Shown piece after piece: positions 16,602 to 23,460 of a stretch of 64,000 nucleotides of DNA (position 1 is its first letter; the number at the start of each line of letters is the position of its first letter). The translations under genes were made by a program, and so were the position numbers. The notes under the pieces are model-generated. The model was not told the origin of the DNA, did no database searches, and saw only the letters and a list, made by a program, of their open reading frames with translations. The DNA comes from Neisseria macacae ATCC 33926 (GTDB lineage: Bacteria; Pseudomonadota; Gammaproteobacteria; Burkholderiales; Neisseriaceae), in contig NZ_CP094241.1 in the NCBI RefSeq assembly GCF_022749495.1, positions 1,922,001 to 1,986,000 of the forward strand, in the 5' to 3' direction.

Positions 16602-17851
16602 CAACCTCTTCCCTCCTCAAAGAACTCAAACTGCTCTGCCGCGACCTGCACGGTTTGGCCGTGTTGTTTGTGATGCCCATCGCCTTCATGCTGATTATGT
16701 CGTTGGCGCTGAGCCGCGACCAAGACCCGCACACCGACAGCCGCATCGCGCTGGTCGGCGCGGCAGACGACAGCGTCAATACCGCGCTGGCAGCCGCGTT
16801 GGAAAAAGAGCAGATTCATGTCACGCTGATGTCGTCTGAAAAACTGACCGACGCGCAAAACGGTCTGCACGACAAGCGTTTCCAACTGGTGCTGCACAAC
16901 CCGAACGCCGCCTCCGGCAAAATCGCCGACAACAAAGCCTTGCAAATCTATGTACCGCCCGATACCGAGCCTTCATGGCTGGCGGCGGTTAAAGGCGTTT
17001 TGCAGCAGCACTACACCCAAACGCGGCTGGACGCTTATTTCGACAACAACGACGGCATCAAAATCGACAATAAAAAACTGCCCCGTTCCATCCGCAAAGA
17101 CATCCAGAAAAAAGTCGATGAAAAAAACGACGAACAATTCGCCGCCGTGCGCAGCTTTTTAGATAAAAAAATGCTGGAAGAACACTATCTGAGCGCAGGC
17201 AGCGGCACGGTGGAAAAACCCAACGCCGTACAGCACAGCGTACCCGCATGGCTGATTTTCGGTATGTTTTTCATTATGATACCGCTGTCGAACGTCATGG
17301 CGCTGGAACGCCAGACCAACACCATCACCCGCCTGCGCCTCGCCCGCGCCTCCGCGTCCGGCCTGATTGCCGCCAAACTTGTCCCCTATTTCCTGATTAA
17401 CCAGCTCCAATTTGTCGGAATGCTGCTGCTCGGCCGCTACCTGCTGCCCGAAATCGGCGTGCCCGCCCTCATACTCAACGGCAGCCTTGTTCCCTACGCG
17501 CTGCTGTCCGCCGCCGTCAGCGCCGCCGCACTCGGCTACGCGCTTTTGGTCAGCGTCTGCGCCAAATCCACCGAACACGCCGTCGTCCTCGGCGGCGGCG
17601 GCATCATCCTGATGGCGGCAATCGGCGGCATTATGGTACCCGCCCACGTCATGCCCGAAACCATGCAGCAACTCACTTGGATTTCCCCGATGGCATGGGG
17701 CTTGAAGGCTTTTCAAGAACTGCTGCTCAATCGCAGCGGACTGGACGGAATCAGCCGCTACCTCATCCTACTGTCCGCCTTCTCCTCCACGACCCTGATT
17801 GCCGCCGTGCTGGTTTACCGCAGGCAGTTGCAGACGCAGGTACGGTTTTAA
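16598..17851 (+). CDS. ABC-2 type transporter permease
   Basis: A 417-residue permease: one N-terminal membrane segment (residues about 20-38), a large extracytoplasmic domain (about 40-215), then five membrane segments (about 220-240, 265-290, 300-330, 335-360, 385-405). This is the layout of ABC-2 exporters that pair with the preceding ATPase (4-bp overlap). The reading frame ends exactly where streptococcal-type DNA begins (17850), so the last residues or the stop may have been altered by the insertion; VYRRQLQTQVRF still looks like a normal cytoplasmic tail. Confidence 0.88.
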   Translation: MTTSSLLKELKLLCRDLHGLAVLFVMPIAFMLIMSLALSRDQDPHTDSRIALVGAADDSVNTALAAALEKEQIHVTLMSSEKLTDAQNGLHDKRFQLVLHNPNAASGKIADNKALQIYVPPDTEPSWLAAVKGVLQQHYTQTRLDAYFDNNDGIKIDNKKLPRSIRKDIQKKVDEKNDEQFAAVRSFLDKKMLEEHYLSAGSGTVEKPNAVQHSVPAWLIFGMFFIMIPLSNVMALERQTNTITRLRLARASASGLIAAKLVPYFLINQLQFVGMLLLGRYLLPEIGVPALILNGSLVPYALLSAAVSAAALGYALLVSVCAKSTEHAVVLGGGGIILMAAIGGIMVPAHVMPETMQQLTWISPMAWGLKAFQELLLNRSGLDGISRYLILLSAFSSTTLIAAVLVYRRQLQTQVRF

Positions 17852-18026
17852 AACTAGAAGCTACTAACAACCTCATCAAAGTCATCAAGCAAAACGCTTT
17901 CGGCTTTCGGAACTTTGACAATTTTAAAACTAGAATCCTCATCGCTTTGAACATCAAAAAGGAGAGGACTGATTTAGTCCTCTCCAGATTATAACTTTTC
18001 ATCAACCCACTACAGTTGACAAAGAG
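17850..18026 (+). mobile_element. ISL3-family transposase 3' remnant, copy 1 (177-bp direct repeat)
   Basis: This segment encodes LEATNNLIKVIKQNAFGFRNFDNFKTRILIALNIKKERTDLVLSRL in a plus-strand frame, the C-terminus typical of ISL3 transposases of oral streptococci (IS1167 type). Its right end reads ...CTACAGTTGACAAAGAGCCC, whose complement GGCTCTTTGTCAACTG matches the ISL3/IS1167 end. It matches 19688-19864 over 177 bp with one difference found (CAAGCA versus CAAGCG). It directly abuts the permease stop. Confidence 0.85.
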
Positions 18027-18060
18027 CCCGAAAAAGAGGGATAAGTTGCAGATAAGTGAA

Positions 18061-18090
18061 AACCTCTAAAGTTGGAAAACTTTAGAGGTT
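18061..18090. terminator. Hairpin downstream of the iminopeptidase-like gene
   Basis: AACCTCTAAAGTT and AACTTTAGAGGTT form a perfect stem around a 4-base loop, 5 bp after the hydrolase stop on the minus strand. It probably ends the minus-strand transcript. Confidence 0.7.
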
Positions 18091-18094
18091 CATG

Positions 18095-18946
18095 CTAAGG
18101 TTGAAAATGCTGGTGCAAGATAGCAAAGTAATCCTGCGGATTATGAAGAAATGGGAAGTGGCCGCTGTTTTTAATCGTAAAGACTTGGGCGCTAGGGTAG
18201 CGGCTGATGACAAAATGTCCACTGGCACCAAAAATATCATTGTCACCAAAGGTCACAGTGATAGGAAAAGGAGGATGTTCTAGGCGGGGCAAGAGAGGGT
18301 AGGCAGTGATTTCCTTTCTCGTTTGATTGCTTGCCTGGACTGAAACATTGCTCATGTCTAGTTTCACATCATGAAAGGCTGGATAGTCGGCATTGTAATT
18401 ACGGACAACTTGGCGAAAGAGAGCCTGCGAAGCCTTGGAACTACCGAGACCGCCAAGCAGAGTGTTGAGCCCCATTTTCGTCCACTCAAGAAAAGTGCAG
18501 TGTTTTCGATTGTAGCGCATCATCTCCTTTTCCATTTCTTGCCACTGGGAGCCTGTCCCTGTTCCTGACGAGGAAAGCAAGAGACTAAGGAGGCGGTCGG
18601 GATTTTTATTGGCGTAGATTTGCGCGTACAGACCGCCCCAGGAATGTCCAAAAAGGTGAAATTTTTCTAGTCCGAATTGGTTGGCGATTGTGTTAATGTC
18701 TGCTATGTAGGCTTCTATGCTATAATCACCGCTCAGGCAGGGAGATTTTCTGGTTCCCCGCTGGTGAAAGGTGATGATTTGGAAGTTTTCTTCAAACTCT
18801 GGCGCAAACCAAAGAAAGTCGTCAGGTGCTCCCGGTCCACCGTGTAGCAAGATAATCGTTTCCTTGTCGGGATTGGGGTAGCAGATGGTGTAGAGCTGGT
18901 CGGAGCCATTTCGGATCATCGTTTCGATTTTTTGAGAATGAGTCAT
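18095..18946 (-). CDS. Proline iminopeptidase-like alpha/beta hydrolase (S33), streptococcal origin
   Basis: A 283-residue hydrolase with the S33 set: oxyanion motif HGGPG, then FHQRGTRKS, nucleophile Ser102 in GHSWGG, Asp in FGDNDIFG and His in NSGHFPF. The start MTHSQKIE was chosen because AAAGGA lies 7 bases upstream; an earlier in-frame start lacks this. Codon and base use are AT-rich compared with neighbours, there is no DUS, and ISL3 remnants lie on both sides, so a streptococcal source is likely. It would remove N-terminal proline or act as a related esterase; which one cannot be told from sequence. Confidence 0.85.
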   Translation of the reverse strand: MTHSQKIETMIRNGSDQLYTICYPNPDKETIILLHGGPGAPDDFLWFAPEFEENFQIITFHQRGTRKSPCLSGDYSIEAYIADINTIANQFGLEKFHLFGHSWGGLYAQIYANKNPDRLLSLLLSSSGTGTGSQWQEMEKEMMRYNRKHCTFLEWTKMGLNTLLGGLGSSKASQALFRQVVRNYNADYPAFHDVKLDMSNVSVQASNQTRKEITAYPLLPRLEHPPFPITVTFGDNDIFGASGHFVISRYPSAQVFTIKNSGHFPFLHNPQDYFAILHQHFQP

Positions 18947-18960
18947 CGTTTTCCTTTCTT

Positions 18961-19448
18961 TTAATAGAGCGTCCACCACTGATAAAGAGACCAGTAGAGG
19001 AGATTGAGTATTGTAATAAGCGAAGCGCTGCTGGTTAAGCAGGTCAAGACCTTTTTACTCTTGCTCACTTGGAATTTGGAGCGCATGAAAAATGGGGCAA
19101 TCAAGCTAATCAGAAGGCTAGCACCTATTGCCGCAAAGCCCATAGAAAACCAAACACGGTCGCTTTGTGAGCTACTAAGTTTTAGGACGCTTTGGATAAA
19201 GAAGAAAAGTAGCAGCATGGTAGACAAAATAAGCCCACAAGTCAGGTGTTGCCAGAGCGACCAAGCAAAGGGAGCAGACTGGCTGTTTTTTCGTGTTTTT
19301 GGTAGTAATTTTCAATCTTCTGACCGATTTGGTCGTAAGGTGTGCCTGACGGCAACTTTTGCTCATCAGCTTGGACTTGCGCCGCTCCAAAAGCGAGCAA
19401 GCCACAGCTTACTAACGCCACAGCGTTTTTCAAAAGCTTGAAAATCAT
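18961..19448 (-). pseudogene. Broken serine-hydrolase-like exported protein, internal deletion
   Basis: The minus strand starts with a good signal peptide and mature N-terminus (MIFKLLKNAVALVSCGLLAFGAA, then SGTPYDQIGQKIENYYQKHEKTAS) but runs into a stop after about 68 residues. A second frame, shifted relative to the first, continues as SAPFAWSLWQHLTCGLILSTMLLLFFF and encodes three membrane helices to 18961. The two halves look like the ends of one larger protein, such as a beta-lactamase-family serine hydrolase with a C-terminal membrane part, joined by an out-of-frame deletion. The catalytic middle is missing. That parent is inferred. Confidence 0.6.
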
Positions 19449-19864
19449 TACAATGACATGTTTAGCCCCTACTACGATATTGCCAGAAAACTATTTCCTT
19501 CTGCGAAAATTGTCCTCGACCACTTTCACATTGTACAACATCTTCAAGAGAAAAAAACTGAGCATTTCTTTGGACTCATTGAAGATACCATTTCTTATGT
19601 AAATCCTATTTTTCAAACTGTTTTTAAGACCTTCTTGAAAAACAAGGATAAGATCCTGAACGCACTGGAACTGCCCTACTCAAACGCAAAACTAGAAGCT
19701 ACTAACAACCTCATCAAAGTCATCAAGCGAAACGCTTTCGGCTTTCGGAACTTTGACAATTTTAAAACTAGAATCCTCATCGCTTTGAACATCAAAAAGG
19801 AGAGGACTGATTTAGTCCTCTCCAGATTATAACTTTTCATCAACCCACTACAGTTGACAAAGAG
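19449..19864 (+). mobile_element. ISL3-family (IS1167-like) transposase remnant, copy 2
   Basis: A plus-strand frame (from 19458) encodes 124 residues: MFSPYYDIARKLFPSAKIVLDHFHIVQHL, then EHFFGLIEDTISYVNPIFQTVFKTFLKNKDKILNALELPYSNAKLEATNNL, ending in LVLSRL. These are the central and C-terminal motifs of ISL3 transposases, with the part between HIVQHL and EHFFGLIED missing by an in-frame deletion. The N-terminal half is absent. The last 177 bp repeat copy 1. The remnant begins next to the start codon of the broken hydrolase on the other strand. Confidence 0.85.
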
Positions 19865-19888
19865 TCTAAAAAACCTTGTCAAAACCAT

Positions 19889-19936
19889 AAAAAAGGCTGT
19901 CCGAAATTATGTTTAAATTTCGGACAGCTTTTTTTT
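19889..19936. terminator. Bidirectional hairpin terminator
   Basis: AGGCTGTCCGAAATT and AATTTCGGACAGCT form a stem flanked by A-runs and T-runs on both sides. It lies about 100 bp past the stop of the minus-strand gene at 20034 and just outside the streptococcal-type segment. Confidence 0.75.
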
Positions 19937-20033
19937 AGAGCTATAACAATTTCAAATTGCTTCGATAATCAAGACAACCCCATAGCAACTCTATTGTTAA
20001 CCCCATCAGGTAAACATACGGCCACTATATGTA

Positions 20034-20489
20034 TTAAAACAACTTCTGCATTTTTTGGCTAACCTTAAACCCATGTTTATCTTGATTGGAGCAAGTCACC
20101 TCCGAACCAGAAGCCGTACATTGCCAGCCATTGCCTTTCACTGTTTCTCCGTCTTTCAAGATACGGGCTTTAGGATTAAAAGGAAAATCACTGTGGCAAA
20201 CCATATCTGCTTTGCCGGTTTTACCTAAGAAAAATGTTCCGCCCCATTCGAGGTCGCAATCCTTGGGACGCGGTAAAACAGGTTTGCCTTTAATTTCAGT
20301 CAGACATGATATACCCTGAGCCAAATCAGATGTTTTCGCATCGCCGCCGCAATAAATCTTACCGTTTCCGGCACGAAAATCGATGTTATACAGCCCGCTA
20401 TTTATCTCATTTTCAGTTCCTTCCGAAGAAGGTGCCGCAAAAGCTGCAACCGAGAAAGTGAGCGATGTCAAAATAAATAATTTTTTCAT
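20034..20489 (-). CDS. Secreted hypothetical protein, 151 aa
   Basis: A small exported protein: signal peptide MKKLFILTSLTFSVAAFA, then a Cys-rich mature part with pairs in KIYCGG, GISCLTE, KDCDLEWGG, MVCHSD, WQCTASGSEVTCS. The pattern of a GKIYCGG segment followed by a second WQC...VTC segment resembles DUF6636-type domains, which is only a tentative match. Six cysteines suggest disulfides in the periplasm. It follows the gene at 20521 on the same strand by about 30 bp, so they are likely one operon. Confidence 0.7.
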   Translation of the reverse strand: MKKLFILTSLTFSVAAFAAPSSEGTENEINSGLYNIDFRAGNGKIYCGGDAKTSDLAQGISCLTEIKGKPVLPRPKDCDLEWGGTFFLGKTGKADMVCHSDFPFNPKARILKDGETVKGNGWQCTASGSEVTCSNQDKHGFKVSQKMQKLF

Positions 20490-20520
20490 ATAAAGATTCC
20501 CATATAGTGGATAACAGAGG

Positions 20521-20922
20521 TTAAAAACGTTTCAAGGCTTTCAGGTGCGCTTGTGATTGTTCAATGCTGCATTTAAGGATATACCAATCAGCCGCAGATT
20601 TCAGATCATTGTCATTTTTCGGGTCAGAGCAAAGTTGCTCTTTATACTCTCCCCAAGTTTTACGTACCTTATTAAAATAAGAAGCTGGCAAACCATGTAA
20701 GGCAGCATCTTTATTCTTTACCCGTTGGTACAGTATTTTATATTGTTCATCAATTTCTTTTGCCAGTCGCCCATCCAGTATATCTAGGCAATCGTAGTCA
20801 ACCTCTTCAATATTTTCCAGCATGCTTTTAGGGCAAACATCTTTATTATGGGCAGCATTTTCTTGCGCATAACAAAAAGCCGTACCCATTAAAGCCACAG
20901 AGAAAAACAATACTTTTTTCAC
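20521..20922 (-). CDS. LprI/DUF1311-like exported protein, possible lysozyme inhibitor
   Basis: A 133-residue protein if it starts at GTG (VKKVLFFSVALMGTAFCYA, a good signal peptide), with AAGGA about 11 bases upstream; earlier in-frame starts give an implausible N-terminus. The mature part has the LprI/DUF1311 pattern: DCLDILDGRLAKEIDEQYKILYQRV, then KVRKTWGEYKEQLC, then ILKCSIEQSQAHLKAL. Members of this family include lysozyme inhibitors, which would suit a mucosal commensal. The family match is by eye, the role inferred. Confidence 0.65.
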   Translation of the reverse strand: MKKVLFFSVALMGTAFCYAQENAAHNKDVCPKSMLENIEEVDYDCLDILDGRLAKEIDEQYKILYQRVKNKDAALHGLPASYFNKVRKTWGEYKEQLCSDPKNDNDLKSAADWYILKCSIEQSQAHLKALKRF

Positions 20923-21223
20923 TTTTTCAATGTTCCTTAAATTTGTAAAAAATCGGCGCATTATAACCACACCGGCAGCATGATGCATAACGTATCAAAT
21001 TTTAGCCATCCATATTTTATCTGCTTTTTCTAAATAAAACCCAATCATTTTAAGTTTCTTTATCACTCAGTTTTAGCAAGACATTTGCATTTGAGCGAGA
21101 TAGGCAGATAGAGGCATGATAAAATGCTGCATGAGAAATTAAAATTATATCAGTTTGGAAAACCTTAGGCCGTTTGAAAACACAAGCCGACATCCATCCC
21201 CACCCCAAACACGAAAGCAAAAA
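20923..21223. other. Divergent intergenic region before the ACP gene
   Basis: About 300 bp, AT-rich in its middle. It should hold the promoters of the LprI-like gene and of the ACP-KS operon. A mutated AG-type DUS (AGGCCGTTTGAA) lies near 21168-21179. I saw no gene. Confidence 0.45.
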
Positions 21224-21514
21224 ATGTCCTACACCTTTACCTTGGCAGAACACGCGCTGGAAGCGGAATTGAAAAAGCTGATTCTGCAAGAAGCCGACAA
21301 GACCGATGATGTTGCTGCTGAAGACTTTACCGACGATGCGCCGTTGTTCGGCGACGGCAGCCCTGTCGATTTGGATTCGCTCGACGCGCTGCAAATCTGT
21401 GTCGCGCTGCAACAGTATTTCCAAGTGCGGCTGCAAGGCGACCGCATGGTGCGCAAGCATATGATGTGCGTGCGCGATTTGGCGGCGTTCGTCCGCGCGG
21501 AGCATGGAGCGTGA
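21224..21514 (+). CDS. Acyl carrier protein
   Basis: A 96-residue acyl carrier protein with the phosphopantetheine site at Ser52 in VDLDSLDALQI, followed by the helix-II region ICVALQQYFQVRL. The start MSYTFTLAEHA was chosen by family length; the upstream frame is DUS-like sequence. The stop overlaps the GTG start of the next gene, so ACP and ketosynthase are coupled. It would hold the growing chain made by the ketosynthases in this locus. It is not the housekeeping AcpP, whose sequence around the serine is more acidic. Confidence 0.88.
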   Translation: MSYTFTLAEHALEAELKKLILQEADKTDDVAAEDFTDDAPLFGDGSPVDLDSLDALQICVALQQYFQVRLQGDRMVRKHMMCVRDLAAFVRAEHGA

Positions 21515-22545
21515 GCTGGGTTTGCGGTACGGCGGCCACTTCCGCGCTGAATCCGCAGGCGGATTTCAGACGACCCGATGCGGTGTCTTATACGTTTTTA
21601 AACCAGCCGCAGCAGGCCGCTTATTTCCGCGCTTTTGCCGACGACAGCTTGGGGAGTACCGCTTTTGCAGATATTGCCGAACAACATTTGCGCCGCGCCG
21701 CCGAAGATGCCGGATGGCCGTCTGAAAGCTGGCACGACGCGCCGGTGTTCATCGGTTCGAGTTCTTACGCCATCGCCGAATACGAAAACCGCCGCCGCGC
21801 GGGCAATACGGACATTGGGGAACACGGCCTGCTCTATCTTGCCGAAGATTTGCGCAAACGCAGCGGCAACCGGCAGATTTTCAGTTTGGCGACCGCCTGC
21901 ACCTCGTCTGCCCATGCGCTGATTCAGGCAGACAATTGTTTGCGCGGCGGGGCGGAACGCGCCTTCGTCCTCGGTATCGAAAACCTTAACCACCTGACCC
22001 TGCTGCATTTTCACAGCTTGGGTTTGTTTACCGAACGCTATCGGCCCTTCGGCGGCAACGGTCTGATTTTGGGCGAAGGTGTCGCCGCACTCGCCCTCTC
22101 TGCCTCGCCACCCGACTGTACAGGCCGTCTGAAACTCGTCGGCCACGCCGCCAATACCGGCAACGACCTGATTCAAAGCAACAGTAAGGCGTTGGAACAA
22201 GTTATCAGCCGCGCCTTAAACATCGCCGCCGTTGCACCCGAAAACATCGCCGCCGTCAAAACCCACGGCATCGGTACCGCCGACAGCGACGCCGCCGAAC
22301 TGGCTGCGCTGGAAAACGTGTTCGGCGCACTGCCGCCGCTGATGGCGTTCAAAGCGCAAATCGGCCACACCCTCGGCGCAACCGCCGCCCTCGAAACCGC
22401 GCTGCTCTTGTCCGCCCTGAAACAAGGCGGCGGCACCGATTATCAAGGACGCGAAATCCGTTTTTCAGACGACCTTTTCTGTCTCGCCAACCATTTCGGT
22501 TTCGGCGGCAGCAACACAGCTATGGTATGGCAATGGCAATCATAA
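21511..22545 (+). CDS. Beta-ketoacyl-ACP synthase (KAS I/II type)
   Basis: A 344-residue ketosynthase with the Cys-His-His triad: Cys130 in ATACTSSAHAL, His252 in KTHGIGTADSDAAEL and His286 in QIGHTLGATAALE, and a final GFGGSNTAMV. It is shorter than FabF (about 410), as in cluster-specific ketosynthases of aryl-polyene type. The GTG at 21511 overlaps the ACP stop by 4 bases; a later start is possible. It would elongate acyl or aryl chains on the ACP, with the next gene as partner. An AG-type DUS lies at 22122. Confidence 0.88.
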   Translation: MSWVCGTAATSALNPQADFRRPDAVSYTFLNQPQQAAYFRAFADDSLGSTAFADIAEQHLRRAAEDAGWPSESWHDAPVFIGSSSYAIAEYENRRRAGNTDIGEHGLLYLAEDLRKRSGNRQIFSLATACTSSAHALIQADNCLRGGAERAFVLGIENLNHLTLLHFHSLGLFTERYRPFGGNGLILGEGVAALALSASPPDCTGRLKLVGHAANTGNDLIQSNSKALEQVISRALNIAAVAPENIAAVKTHGIGTADSDAAELAALENVFGALPPLMAFKAQIGHTLGATAALETALLLSALKQGGGTDYQGREIRFSDDLFCLANHFGFGGSNTAMVWQWQS

Positions 22546-23261
22546 ACCCCGACATCCGCATCACCGCCGCCGCGCGTTTCGATACCGAAGCCGCCGTCGG
22601 CAACAAAATCCTCAAACAAACCTTGCAACAGCAAAGCGGCACGGACGCCCGCCGCCTCAGCCGCCTGAGCCTGATTGCCGCACTAGGTACAGACCTGCTG
22701 CGCGGACAAGGCAAAATCCGCCCCGATTGCGCCGTCTTCCTCGGCACGCCGTTTTCCTCGCCGTCCGTGTTTGAAAAAATGGCGGACAACGTGCTCAACC
22801 ACCATGCCGCCATGCCTTTCGACTTCATCGCCAACCTGCACAACGCCCCCGTTTTTCATGCCGCGCAAACCCTAGGCACGCACGGCGCAACGTTGGCGGT
22901 TGCCACCGAACGCCATTTGGAAACCCGTTTCCACCCCCTGCTGCTCGCCGCACAATCCTTGCCAAACGGCGGACAGGCCGCAGTCGGTTGGGCATACGAA
23001 CACCAAGCCACCCACGCCGATACGCGCGAAGGCAGCATTTGGATTTTGCTCGAACACGGCGCGGAACACGGCGTTCCCGTTACCTTGGGCGGACAAACTA
23101 AAGAAGCTGAAAGGCCGTCCCGTCAGGCGGCTGCGCACTCTGAAACGCAAGGATATTATTGGCAGGATGTTGCCGATATTTTAGAAACATTGTGCCTTGC
23201 CGACGATTTATCATCTGACAAACCCAACCCAATCATGATGGCGCGCGCAGAAATTCTATGA
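22527..23261 (+). CDS. Ketosynthase-like chain length factor
   Basis: A 244-residue protein that overlaps the ketosynthase by 19 bp and resembles the N-terminal half of a ketosynthase (RLSRLSLIAALGTDLL, then DCAVFLGTPFSSPSVFE, then APVFHAAQTLGTHGATLAV). The position of the active-site Cys is not Cys (HAAQTL), and the second half of the thiolase fold is missing. This fits the 'beta-ketoacyl synthase chain length factor' proteins of aryl-polyene clusters, which pair with an active KS. The end is AT-rich with little similarity to known parts. Confidence 0.8.
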   Translation: MAMAIINPDIRITAAARFDTEAAVGNKILKQTLQQQSGTDARRLSRLSLIAALGTDLLRGQGKIRPDCAVFLGTPFSSPSVFEKMADNVLNHHAAMPFDFIANLHNAPVFHAAQTLGTHGATLAVATERHLETRFHPLLLAAQSLPNGGQAAVGWAYEHQATHADTREGSIWILLEHGAEHGVPVTLGGQTKEAERPSRQAAAHSETQGYYWQDVADILETLCLADDLSSDKPNPIMMARAEIL

Positions 23262-23310
23262 GGTCGCAAACGCGAAACGTGTTCCGAAATACGTCGCTGC
23301 CTCCGCGCCG

Positions 23311-23373
23311 ACAGGTCGTCTGAAAATCCGAAACTGTCTTCTGTTTCAAACACATTTTCAGACGACCTGTTTC
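23311..23373. terminator. DUS-pair hairpin between chain-length factor and MMPL gene
   Basis: ACAGGTCGTCTGAAAAT pairs with ATTTTCAGACGACCTGT around a loop of about 30 bp. It follows the KS-CLF stop by 50 bp. Confidence 0.7.
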
Positions 23374-23460
23374 TTTCCCCTGCCGATTATCCATTCGGAT
23401 TGTCAATGCACCCGACTTCCCCATAAAATGCCGTAGACACACTTCAAACCCATTTGAAAA

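Noticed and set aside
20020..20515. CCACTATA at about 20025 and TATAGTGG at about 20505 as a CREE-like pair
   Set aside because: The ends point outward relative to a real element and no CREE core lies next to either; probably chance or isolated relics.
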